NCBI GenBank assembly: GCA_023614405.1
Contig: CM042686.1
Location: forward strand, 470,860,740-470,924,739
DNA: 64,000 bases
Origin: Avena insularis
Taxonomy: Eukaryota; Streptophyta; Magnoliopsida; Poales; Poaceae
Direction: 5' to 3'
Shown here: piece by piece, positions 1-11,500 of the stretch
Layout of the letters: each line of letters starts with the position of its first letter
Position numbering within the stretch: position 1 is the first letter of the stretch
The notes under the pieces: generated by a model
What the model was told of the DNA's origin: nothing
Seen by the model: the letters and a program-made list of their open reading frames with translations, nothing else
The model's database searches: none
Translations under genes and position numbers: made by a program

Positions 1-926
1 CAGATTTCTGCCGGGGGAATTCCTTCCCGGAGAGGGGAGATCATCGCCATCAACACCATCATCAAGCTGGACTTCATCGAGATCATCATCATCATCACCA
101 CCATCATCACCATCAGCACCCTCATCACCATCTCCATATTGATGTAACGATCGTGTTGAATCTTGCATAATTCATAGGGGAAACTTTCCCGGTGTTGATT
201 ACTCCTTGTAGTTGATGCTATTGAGTGGACCGTTGAATTATTGTTTATGTTCAGATTGTTATACATCATTATTCCATTTCTGATCAGGATCCATATGATG
301 TCTTGTGAGTAGTTCGTTTTGTTCTTGAGGACATGGGAGAAGTCTTGTTGTTAGTAGTGGAGTTGTGTTGAGAAAGATTCAATAGATTGTTATTTAAGTT
401 GTGGTGTACTTCTTCTAGTGGTGTCATGTGAACGTCGACTACATGACACTTCACCTATATGGGCCTAGGGGAATGCATTGTGTATTTGGCTACTAATCGT
501 AGGGGTTGCGGAGTGATGAAACCTGAACCCCGTTAGGAAACCATTGCACAAGGGACGTAAGGGTCTTAGAGTTTAAAGCTGTGGTTAGGTTTCTACCTTA
601 ATTACTTTCTTGTACTTACAGATGTTTGCAAGGGGTATAATCACAAGTATGTATTAGTCTTGGACGGGGTGGTACATTAGCACAGGTTCACCCACACAAC
701 ACTTAGCAAGCTAAAGAAGATTAATCAACTATATAAAGCGAAAGCACTTGACAGTCTTCCCATGTGTCCTCGAGAACGTTTTGTCATCTTAAGTAATACA
801 ACCGGATTGTCCTTTGCTGCATAAAGGATTGGGCCACTTGCTGCATTTATTCCTACTGTCTTTTATTTACTCATACTTTGTTTACTTGCTTTATCAAAAC
901 CCCCTAAAAATCCGCTGCCGCTTAAT
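1..926 (+). repeat. A' 5' LTR remnant, tandem unit U1
   Basis: This is part of a long Athila-type LTR in plus orientation, entering from the left edge. It carries the same CAT/CAC-rich stretch (about 60-135) and downstream sequence as the units at 2792-5800. It ends with the 'cccctaaaaatccg' segment that closes each unit. Its variants (for example 'ttccatttctgatcagg') match unit U3 rather than U4 or U5. I see no gene; the histidine-rich readings are the trinucleotide repeat. Confidence 0.8.
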
Positions 927-1486
927 TCTCCTGAAACCCTAATACTGGGGCGACCACGAAGATTCCGCGCCCGCCAAGTGAAAAAGTGAGAAAGATTCCG
1001 AGAGAGAAAGATCTCCGCGCATAGTGATTTCCGCTTCCTTCTGAGAGAGGGAGATCGTCGCCATCAACACCACCATCAAGCTGGACTTCATCGGGATCAT
1101 CATCACCACCATCATAACCACCAGACCATTATCACCATCTCCATATTGTAACAATTGGTTGAATCTTGCATAGTTCTTAGGGGAAACTTTCCCGGTGTTG
1201 ATTACTCTTTGTAGTTGATGCTATTGAGTGGAACTGTTGAATTATTGTTTATGTTCAGATTGTTATACATCATCATTCCATCTCTGATCATGATCCATAT
1301 GATGTCTTGTGAGTAGTTCGTTTTGTTCTTGAGGACATGGGAGAAGTCATGTTGTTAGTAGTGGAATTGTGTTGAGAAAGATTCAATGGTTTGATATTTA
1401 AGTTGTGGTGTACTTCTTCTAGTGGTGTCATGTGAACTCGACTACATGACACTTCACCTATATGGGCCTAGGAGAATGCATTGTGT
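927..1486 (+). repeat. A' 5' LTR remnant, tandem unit U2 (truncated)
   Basis: A second copy of the ~1.0-kb LTR unit follows directly. It starts at 'tctcctgaaaccctaat' and breaks off after 'gaatgcattgtgt', where other units continue 'atttggctac'. Its variants ('cttcatcgggatcatc', 'catcatcattccatctc') match unit U4. The break joins LTR sequence straight to internal 3' spacer, so the interior of the element is missing. Confidence 0.8.
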
Positions 1487-2434
1487 GTTAGAGAAAGCGC
1501 ACGGGCGTAACCTAATAAAGCCATGCCTAATCATGGTGGAAACTTGCTGACATAGCACTAGTAGTGAGCATTCTATGAAGCATCCTCAATAAAAACCTAT
1601 GCAAATAGCAAATATGAAAAAAGGTCATTGAGAGATACTCAGCATGCCACTTGCCTTGTCATTTGATTATGGGATAGCTCCTGTGTGTCATATGCCAAGG
1701 GGTACCCGTTTAAGCGGTTCTTAATGATACACATGTATTTACAATGACAAACTTGCTCGTGATGAAGCTGAGTAGCATGAGGTTAGGGTACTCATAAGTA
1801 AGGGGCATGGGACTTCAGTTTATAACTTGTCAAGCATATCCTCTTAGTTGTGTCACTTTAACCTTAATCACCGAAAGATGCCTACGATAGGGAGCAGCAA
1901 GAGATAGCTAGTAAGTATCATAATTTTTGGGAGCTCTTTATGGACTTGCAATCCACCTTCCCTCTGCGAAGGGCCTTTCTTTTACTTTGTAGTTGAGTCG
2001 ATAAACCTATTCCTCTCTATCTCGGCCAAGTATTTTGAGTTGTTGTATTTCATTCATTCATATGTTGATTTATTCAACCATGTTTCTTATGTTCCTTGTT
2101 TTGCACATTGCTCTTATCTTGATGTTTACTACTTTGAAAGCTATCATTGAAAACCAGTTATTTGTGAACTCCAACAAATTATCAACTATTCTTGACAGAG
2201 CTAAGTTTGCCATTACCTATTATGATTCACTTTATGTATCTTTATTGTGTTTCCTTTACTCATTACATGTTGAGTTATATAATAGTGAGTTGTCTTCTAT
2301 TTTGATCTATGTATTTGATGAAAGTGATGCTTCTTGTCCGTATTCTTTTATAGACTCTTCACTCCATAAACGAGGCCATGTTTATTGAGCTCGATTCTTG
2401 CTTGAGGACAAGCGAAGTCTAAGCTTGGGGGAGT
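1487..2434 (+). other. 3' non-coding spacer of A'
   Basis: This non-coding stretch is homologous to the region just upstream of the 3' LTR in A (minus strand, 21510-22500) and in E (35550-36570). Shared landmarks are 'gtgttagagaaa', the 'catggtggaaac' segment and 'ggggtacccgtt'. The open frame at 2035-2388 is not conserved as protein and I do not call it. It ends at the polypurine tract before the LTR at 2435. Confidence 0.75.
2421..2434 (+). promoter_or_regulatory. Polypurine tract of A'
   Basis: The sequence aagcttgggggagt lies immediately before the LTR start 'tgatcgtcc'. In LTR retrotransposons the PPT primes plus-strand DNA synthesis. The same tract occurs as the reverse complement at 21510-21524 in A, which fixes orientation and LTR boundary for both copies. 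Confidence 0.8.
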
Positions 2435-5400
2435 TGATCGTCCATTTTGCATCCTATCTATGTCTTAATTCACTATTATTCGTTGATATATTTGTATTGA
2501 GAGGTGATACTTATATTTATTTCATGTGTTTTTGCATGGTTGATGACTTTGGAGCATGGACCGCTGATTCGGGATACGATGGAAAAGGTGCTGTTTGGAG
2601 GCAAAATTCACAAGATCAGAAAATCCGGGAAAATATCACGGAAATCCTATTTTCTAGGAGCTCGGGATGCGAGAATATGGAGGAGGTGGGCCACATTGGG
2701 CCCGCACCACCCATGGCGAGTAGGCCTAGGCCACACACAGGAGTGGTGTGGCAGCCATGGCCCACTCGACCTCTCTCTCGGCGTATATCATCCTCCTGAA
2801 ACCCTAAGACTCGGGGGGCGACCACGAAAGATTCACGCCCGCCTCAAGGTGAAAACATCGAGAAAAGATCTCTCTGAGACAGATTACCATAGGAATTCCT
2901 TCCCGGAGAGGGGAGATCATCGCCATCAACACCATCATCAAGCTGGACTTCATCGAGATCATCATCATCATCACCACCATCATCACCATCAGCACCCTCA
3001 TCACCATCTCCATAGTGATGTGTGATCGTGTTGAATCTTGCATAATTCATAGGGAAACTTTCCGGTGTTGATTACTCCTTGTAGTTGATGCTATTAGTGG
3101 ACGTTGAATTATTGTTTATGTTCAGATTGTTATACATCATTATTCCATTTCTGATCAGGATCCATATGATGTCTTGTGAGTAGTTCGTTTTGTTCTTGAG
3201 GACATGGGAGAAGTCTTGTTGTTAGTAGTGGAGTTGTGTTGAGAAAGATTCAATAGATTGTTATTTAAGTTGTGGTGTACTTCTTCTAGTGGTGTCATTT
3301 GAACATCGACTGCATGACACTTCACCTATATGGGCCTAGGGGAATGCATTGTGTATTTGGCTACTAATCGTTGGGGTTGCCGGAGATGAAACCTGAACCC
3401 CCGTTAGGAAACCATTGCACAAGGGACGTAAGGGTCTTAGAGTTTAAAGCTGTGGTTAGGTTTCTACCTTAATTACTTTCTTGTACTTACAGATGTTTGC
3501 AAGGGGTATAATCACAAGTATGTATTAGTCTTGGACGGGGTGGTACATTAGCACAGGTTCACCCACACAACACTTAGCAAGCTAAAGAAGATTAATCAAC
3601 TATATAAAGCGAAAGCACTTGACAGTCTTCCCATGTGTCCTCGAGAACGTTTTGTCATCTTAAGTAATACAACCGGATTGTCCTTTGCTGCATAAAGGAT
3701 TGGGCCACTTGCTGCATTTATTCCTACTGTCTTTTATTTACTCATACTTTGTTTACTTGCTTTATCAAAACCCCCTAAAAATCCGTTTGCTAATTCTCCT
3801 GAAACCCTAATACTCGGGGAGCGACCACAGAAAGATTCCGCCGCCTCTGCGGGGCGGAAAACACCGAGAGAGAAAGATCTCTCAGATTACACGGGAATTC
3901 CTTCTCGGAGAGGGGAGATCGTCGCCATCAACACCACCATCAAGCTGGACTTCATCGGGATCATCATCACCACCATCATAACCACCAGCACCATTATCAC
4001 CATCTCCATATTGCTGTAACAATTGGTTGAATCTTGCATAGTTCTTAGGGGAAACTTTCCCGGTGTTGATTACTCTTTGTAGTTGATGCTATTGAGTGGA
4101 ACTGTTGAATTATTGTTTATGTTCAGATTGTTATACATCATCATTCCATCTCTGATCATGATCCATATGATGTCTTGTGAGTAGTTCGTTTTGTTCTTGA
4201 GGACATGGGAGAAGTCATGTTGTTAGTAGTGGAATTGTGTTGAGAAAGATTCAATGGTTTGATATTTAAGTTGTGGTGTACTTATTCTAGTGGTGTCATG
4301 TGAACTTCGACTACATGACACTTCACCTATATGGGCCTAGGAGAATGCATTGTGTATTTGGCTACTAATCGTAGGGGTTGCCGGAGTGACAAAAACCCGA
4401 ATCCCCTGTTAGGAAACCATTGCACAAGGGACGTAAGGGTCTTAGAGTTTAAAGCTCTGGTTAGGTTTCTACCTTAATTACTTTCTTGTACTTACGTATG
4501 TTTGCAAGGGGTATAATCACAAATATGTATTAGTCCTCGGAAGGTCGGTACATTAGCACAGGATCACCCACACAACACTTAGCAAGGTAAAGAAGATTAA
4601 TCAACTATATAAAGCGAAAGCACTTGACAGTCTTCCCATGTGTCCTCGAGAACGTTTTGTCATCTTAAGTAATACAACCGGATTGTCCTTTGCTGCATAA
4701 AGGATTGGGCCACTTGCTGCATTTATTCCTACCGTCTTTTATTTACTCATACTTTGTTTTCTTGCTTTATCAAAACCCCCTAAAAATCCGTTTGCTAATT
4801 CTCCTGAAACCCTAATACTCGGGGAGCGACCACAGAAAGATTCCGCCGCCTCTGCGGGGCGGAAAACACCGAGAGAGAAAGATCTCTCCGCATGATTTCG
4901 CTGGGAATTCCTTCTCGGAGAGGGGAGATCGTCGCCATCAACACCACCATCAAGCTGGACTTCATCGGGATCATCATCACCACCATCATAACCACCAGCA
5001 CCATTATCACCATCTCCATATTGCTGTAACAATTGGTTGAATCTTGCATAGTTCTTAGGGGAAACTTTCCCGGTGTTGATTACTCTTTGTAGTTGATGCT
5101 ATTGAGTGGAACTGTTGAATTATTGTTTATGTTCAGATTGTTATACATCATTATTCCATCTCTGATCATGATCCATATGATGTCTTGTGAGTAGTTCGTT
5201 TTGTTCTTGAGGACATGGGAGAAGTCATGTTGTTAGTAGTGGAATTGTGTTGAGAAAGATTCAATGGTTTGATATTTAAGTTGTGGTGTACTTATTCTAG
5301 TGGTGTCATGTGAACTTCGACTACATGACACTTCACCTATATGGGCCTAGGAGAATGCATTGTGTATTTGGCTACTAATCGTAGGGGTTGCCGGAGTGAC

Positions 5401-5917
5401 AAAAACCCGAATCCCCTGTTAGGAAACCATTGCACAAGGGACGTAAGGGTCTTAGAGTTTAAAGCTGTGGTTAGGTTTCTACCTTAATTACTTTCTTGTA
5501 CTTACGTATGTTTGCAAGGGGTATAATCACAAATATGTATTAGTCCTCGGAAGGTCGGTCCATTAGCACAGGATCACCCACACAACACTTAGCAAGGTAA
5601 AGAAGATTAATCAACTATATGAAGTGAAAGCACTTGACAGAATTCCCGTGTGTCCTCGAGAACGTTTGGTCATCTTAAGTAATACAACCGGCTTGTCCTT
5701 TGCTGCATAAAGGATTGGGCCACTTGCTGCACTTATTCTTATTGTCTTTTATTTTCTCGTACTTTATTACTTGCATTATCAAACACCCCTAAAAATCCTA
5801 TTGCTAAGTATTTGTAGAGAATTCCTGATCCATACCACTAGCCAGCACCTTCTCCTCCTCCTTGGGTTCGACACTCTTACTTGTCGAAAATACTGCGATA
5901 CACCCCTTATACTTGTG
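2435..5917 (+). repeat. A' 3' LTR, expanded (3.5 kb)
   Basis: The LTR starts 'tgatcgtccatttt' after the PPT and should end '...cttgtgggtcatca', as its homologue does at 6115. Here it stops at 'acttgtg' (5917), losing about 8 terminal bases. The related LTR in A is about 1.5 kb; this one is longer by two extra copies of an internal ~1.0-kb unit. Promoter and termination signals of the element would lie here. No real ORF is present. Confidence 0.8.
2792..5800 (+). repeat. Tandem array of three ~1.0-kb units inside the LTR
   Basis: Unit starts ('tctcctgaaaccctaa') fall at about 2792, 3795 and 4800, giving a period of 1003-1005 bp. Each unit contains a CAT/CAC-rich block, a conserved ~700-bp middle, and an end at 'cccctaaaaatcc'. 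The third unit runs into the genuine LTR end and carries end-specific variants ('aattcccgtgtg') that U3 and U4 lack. The same block occurs once in the LTR of A. Confidence 0.85.
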
Positions 5918-6114
5918 TGATTTGGATACAACTAACACGGACTGACGTTGTTTTTAGCAGAATTACCTTGGTGTCTAGTTTTTGTGCAGAAAATCAACTA
6001 TCAGGAAAAATCCCAGAAAATGTGCCAAAAATCCTATTTCACCAAAAGACTCACGGAGCCAGAAGACGAGGCGGAGTAGGGCCATGGGGGGCCCACACCA
6101 CCTGGCCACACGGG
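5918..6114. repeat. 197-bp fragment of another LTR
   Basis: This piece separates two oppositely oriented A-family LTRs. Its content ('aactaacacggactgacg', 'gcagaattaccttggtg', then a GC-rich 'gccatggggggcccacacc' stretch) resembles the 5' part of LTRs of related Triticeae Gypsy elements. It has no coding content. It may be what remains of the site into which A inserted. Confidence 0.5.
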
Positions 6115-6980
6115 TGATGACCCACAAGTATAGGGGGTGTATCGCAGTATTTTCGATAAGTAAGAGTGTCGAACCCAACGAGGAGCAGAAGGTGCTGGCT
6201 AGTGGTATGGATCAGGAATTCTCTGCAAATACTTAGCAAATGGATTTTTAGGGTTTTTTGATAATGCAAGTAATAAAGTACGAGTAAATAAAAGACAATA
6301 AGAATAAGTGCAGCAAGTGGCCCAATCCTTTATACAACAAAAGACAAGCCGGTTGTATTACTTAAGATGACCAAACGTTCTCGAGGACACACGGGAATTC
6401 TGTCAAGTGCTTTCACTTCATATAGTTGATTAATCTTCTTTAGCTTGCTAAGTGTTGTGTGGATGATCCTATGCTAATGTACCGACCTTCCGAGGACTAA
6501 TACATATTTGTGATTATACCCCTTGCAAACATCCGTAAATACAAGAAAGTAATTAAGTTAGAAACCTAACCAGAGCTTTAAACTCTAAGACCCTTACGTC
6601 CCTTGTGCAATGGTTTCCTAACAGGGGATTCAGGTTTTTGTCACTCCGGCAACCCCTACGATTAGTAGCCAAATACACAATGCATTCTCCTAGGCCCATG
6701 TAGGTGAAGTGTCATGTAGTCGACGTTCACATGACACCACTAGAATAAGTACACCACAACTTAAATATCAAACCATTGAATCTTTCTCAACACAATTCCA
6801 CTACTAACAACATGACTTCTCCCATGTCCTCAAGAACAAAACGAACTACTCACAAGACATCATATGGATCATGATCAGAGATGGAATAATGATGTATAAC
6901 AATCTGAACATAAACAATAATTCAACAGTTCCACTCAATAGCATCAACTACAAAGAGTAATCAACACCGGGAAAGTTTCC
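6115..6980 (-). repeat. A 3' LTR, left part
   Basis: It begins 'tgatgacccacaagta', the reverse complement of the LTR end. It reads as the reverse complement of 5061-5917 until element B interrupts it at 6981. The last five bases, tttcc (6976-6980), are the left copy of B's target-site duplication. Confidence 0.85.
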
Positions 6981-7792
6981 TATCGTGGTGGTGTCACGGC
7001 AGATGCCATGGATAGGCTAAAGGTGGGGACTAATATGTGCTAGGGGAATCCAGCGAGGGATAGTAGAGTGATTCTCTACACAGAAGCTTTGTATTGATGT
7101 TCTATCTCCCAGATTACAAGTGCTCATCGAGCTGTATTGGCAAGAGGAGGAAGAAGAAACTCTCTTACTCTTGCCTACCAACTAGCCCAAGAACCCTAGA
7201 TCCACTAGTGCTCAACCAACTAGAATTCTCCCAACTCTGTATCCGAAAAACCTAACCTCTACTGTAACCCTAACCCCCTTATATAGAGGTGGTTCGTCCT
7301 GGCCTAGGGCATACGTGGGAGGCATATTCCTAAGAATATGCCCCTCCCAAAGTAGTAACCCGGCAGGTGCTTTTCCCCATGTCACACTTGCTTTAGCGAC
7401 GTAGCTCATGGGCGCCTGGCCACCGACGTGAGCGTCGTCACCCTTGTCGGCCATGATCCGGTGGTCCTGCCCTTGCTTTATTCGCTCATCCAGTAGGCAC
7501 CGGACCTTCTTTTTTGACCAGAGAGATTCCTTCCTTCTCCTAGAAGCCAAGCGAGGATCCGGATCACAGTTGATCCGGCCACACCTGTTCCTGCATATAA
7601 GTTAGACAAGCATTTCCGACTTACTCCTTAAGTCGGACGAGACAATGTTAGGCGACCCTCCTGGTCCGGGTTACTCCGTGATCCAGCCTGCCTTGAGGTG
7701 ACTCGGCCAGCATCCGCTTTGACCTTGCCGAACCTTGGCTAACTCGGCTCTTATACCCCGGAGTGACCCTACCCGGGGGTATCCCCCCCACA
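6981..7792 (-). repeat. B 3' LTR
   Basis: It matches 20040-20860 closely, with a few percent differences and small indels. Its outer end reads 'tatcgtgg' where the other LTR has 'tgtcatgg', so the terminal dinucleotide is mutated. A TATA-like 'ttatata' at 7279-7285 reads as a promoter on the minus strand. The outer end abuts TSD copy TTTCC. Confidence 0.9.
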
Positions 7793-8568
7793 TTAGTCCC
7801 CGAAGCTGGTGCGGCCTTAGCGGCCTTGGTCGCTAAGGCCACATCAGGTTCATTTGTATTCGAGCCTCGGACGTTTAGTTCCGGGTTAACTTCTTGTCTC
7901 AGATTATATGGATTTACGTTCCCCTCGCACGTTCCAAGTTTTCACTTGCCGGCCGGGTTTCCATTGTAGCTCGGATCCTATGGTTTTACTTTCCCTCTGC
8001 ACATTTCAAGTTTTCACTTGTCGGCCGGGTTACCATGGAGGCTCGGATCCGGGCCTTGCTTCCTTCTCTCATACGCCAACCCACGTAAAGGTTAATCATT
8101 ACGTTGCCTCATTTTAAGGGTCTCGACCAGAATCGCTGCAGAATTATCGATGATTACTGCGTGGGTTACGTCACGCCTGTCTCCTCGTTTACCGCAACTG
8201 CACGTCGTGTCATGGGATCATATTTACTCTGTGGCCTCCGCTGTGGCTTCTCTCTGATTGGCTAATGCCGGTGATACACGGCCACAGCATGTGGCTCTCC
8301 GGCGCAGCGCGATCCCACTTATCGATTACTGGGGGCAGCTAAATAGGGGAGGGGCGCGCCCCTTAGCACTTTTCCATCTCCGCGCCCCTTCGCCTGTTCC
8401 TCTTCTTCTTCCTCGCGACAGTCTGCCGCTGTTGCAGAGCGCCGCCACAACCTTCTCCGTGCCTTCGCGCCGTAGCCACCGCTGCACAACTGCTTAGCCA
8501 CGGGTCCTCGTCAATCTAGACCGCAGAGCCCCGCCGCCGCCAGCTCTAGCGAGGACAGCGGATTCGAG
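7793..8568 (+). promoter_or_regulatory. Upstream region of B antisense gene
   Basis: This 776-bp stretch lies between the LTR and the ATG at 8569. It contains an imperfect direct duplication of about 72 bp (about 7904-8050; both copies carry 'caagttttcacttg' and 'tcggatcc'). A TATA-like 'ctaaatagggg' lies near 8339, some 225 bp before the ATG. It is GC-rich near the gene. Promoter function is inferred from position only. Confidence 0.4.
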
Positions 8569-11500
8569 ATGATGGAGGAGGAGCTCATCGTCGTCGAACA
8601 GGAGATGGAGGAGGACGCCGGCACGGCGGACCGCGGCGCGTGGGCCGGTTCGTGGGTCTGCCATGACGACATCGAATGGCTCTACCGGACCCGGCGTATT
8701 CCCGCCGGCGTTGCCGCTCATCTCCCCTCCTCGGAATTGGCCCCCTCACCCAATCCGGGTGAGTTCGTTGTTTTCCTATCCCATTTCCAACGGGGATTTG
8801 GTCTTTTGGTGAGTGATTTCTTTCGGGACTGGGTCCGGACCTATCACCTGCAACCACATCATCTCCCGGCGAACGCCATCACCTCCCTGTCCGCTTTCGT
8901 CTCTTCGATCGAGGGCTACACCGGACTATGGCCCACGAAGGAGCTGTGGATCCGGTTCTTCGGCCTCCGTCGCAATGTCGTCCCCAACATCCACGTCGAG
9001 TCGGAGGACAAGCAGCTCACTCAGCTCGGAGCTGCCTCGATCTTGCCCCGAAGATTTTCAATCTTTCCCCGGGTCACTGGGCTTGACTCCTGCAAAGGAT
9101 GGGCCCGGACCTTCTTCTACGTACGGAACAAAGGCACCGAAGACTTGATCCGTTGTCGCCCTACGCCCGGTCCCCGGACACGGATTTCTGGGAGGAGGTC
9201 GCCAAAAAACCTACAGCTCTGGCCAACCAAGTCCACAAAAGGTTCGCGGAGCTGATGAAGCTCGGATTGCGCAACGAAGATGCCATGATCACATTCGTGC
9301 GCAACCAAATCTCTCCCCTCCAGCGGCGCACTCACAAGTTGTGCCATATGAGCTTCAGCCGCGACCCCAACCGAACCTCCTCGTTCGAGTTGAGCAATAC
9401 GGAGATCTTCCGCCGGGTCAAGGATCTTTTCACCACCCATAAGGATTTTTCCGCCGAATGGTCATGGGGAATCGATCATTACTGCCGTGACAGGCTCCCT
9501 CCCGCGGTAAGCTTCACGGGGTAAACTTATTTCGAATCAATTACGTGTCGGTTCTTATCATATTTTTGACTCTGCTCCTTGTGCTTTTTTCTCAGCTGTT
9601 TCTCCAGCAAACCCTCGAGGATGGTACTGATCCGACCCTTAAGTGGGCCCCGGACCGAGAAATCCCGGATGAGGAGGAGCCGGACCAGGAGATGTTCCTC
9701 CCCACAACCGATGCCACCAAACGACCCAGCGGTAAATTCTCTTCTCTTAGAGATTGGCCCGACGATGAGGATGACTCGGATATCGACATGATTGAACCCG
9801 TTGAGGCTGTCCCTCTTTCTTTTGCCTTCCCGGCATCAGCTAACCCTGGTGGGCACATCCTCGAGGATCCTCCACTTGCCACGGGCGAGCCTGTTCCGGT
9901 GGCGTCGAAGAAGAAGCGCGGATCCACGTCAAGTTCTTCTTCCGAACCTTCTCAGCCTACCAAAAGGCAAAAGAAGGCCGGAGACAAGACTGCCTCCAAA
10001 CGGGCAGGCAAAGCCCTGGCACGGAGGGCCCAGAAACCTAAGGAGGCCGAGACCTAGGATGCGTAAGTCATTTTTCACTGCGCAACACACTTCTCCCTGC
10101 ATCGGGGTAATTTCACTCCTGACATTATTTTCTTTTGCAGGGCTCCTGCGGAGGTCCCTCAGAGCGGATAGAGCATCTCTTCTCCCCTTCGGTCCGGTCC
10201 TTCCCCTCCTCGTGACGATGAGTCACGCCCACTGAGCCCTATTCCGGAGGACTCTGCGGCCGCTCCGGGTTCCGTAGTACCTCCTTCAGAGGAACGCTAC
10301 CTTGGATCGGGAGGGGTCGGATCGGCTGAGGCAACGGCGTCCGTCACTTCGGCATTGCCGCAACCAGCAACCACCAAGTCTACCGCAACTCCAAGAGTAG
10401 CACCCGATGGCCGCACCAGCCGAACCAGCGCTGTCCGGCCTCAAGAAGCCAACAGCAGCTCCTAGTCCTGCCACCAAAGCTCTCGTGCCAAGTTCGTCTG
10501 CCTCGTCTGAGTCATCCCAAGCTCGGGGAGGAACCACTCCAGCGGCTTCCAAGGGCAAATCCACTATGGTCACATCCTCCCAGCAAGCCAAAGGCAAGTC
10601 TACCTCCGTTGAGGCCGGGCAGCGAACCTTGTCGTCAATGCTTCCAAAGAAGTCACCAGCAGCGACGGATCCTCCTGCCGAGCCAGCCGATTCACAGCAG
10701 ATGGTTCTTCACACCAGCCCAGCTCTTGCCCTGATTGAGAGGAAGGAAGCTCACGCAAAGGGCTTGGTGGCACCCCACATGCCCACTGGCGAACGGTACC
10801 CTCTGAGCCTTATCGAGTTCGTTATGAACTGGAATAAGGCGGAGTTTGTCTACAACGACGATCTCCCGGAAAAGTTCGGCCCCGCTGAATTTTCTACTCA
10901 GATGAATACCGCCGCCAAGACCATTAACCTCGCTGGGCGAATGATGGAGGTACGTCGTTTCTTCTTTACATGCTGTAGATAATAACCATTAGTCCCTGAG
11001 CCTCCGGCGGAGTAACTTGTTACTCGGCCGGATGCTCATTAGAAGATCAACGTAGCTGCATGTAAACTTCAAATATGCACACACCTAGAGCCGGGTTAAG
11101 TTCCACTTGGCCCCGATCTTGCACACTTCGAATATGCACACACCTAGAGCCGGGTTAAGTTCCGCTTGGCCCGGATCTCGTATACTTCGAATATGCACAC
11201 ACCTAGAGCCGGGTTAAGTTCCGCTTGGCCCGGATCTTGTATACTTCCAATATGCACACACCTAGAGCCGGGTTAAGTTCCGCTTGGCCCGGATCTTGTA
11301 TACTTCGAATATGCACACACCTAGAGCGGGGTTAAGTTCTGCTTGGCCCGGATCTTGTATACTTCAAATATGCAACGAACTATCTTTACACTCCTGTACC
11401 TTTGTCAGGTAACTACCAATCGCCGGAGCGCCGAATTTCAGCGCCTGCTTGATAACCACAAGATCTTGCGTGCAAAACATGTTGCACTTGGCGTGGAGCA

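Noticed and set aside
2035..2388. 117-codon hydrophobic ORF
   Set aside because: Homologous spacers in A and E do not keep the frame or the start.
2504..3025. ORF with a long histidine run
   Set aside because: It is a CAT/CAC trinucleotide repeat in the LTR, repeated in every unit and on both strands; no conserved protein.
5881..6269. Overlapping ORFs across the inverted-repeat centre
   Set aside because: They cross LTR ends and a foreign LTR fragment; no family resemblance.
11061..11374. CRISPR-like array
   Set aside because: Units are tandem with no spacers, in a plant retroelement intron; no cas genes.
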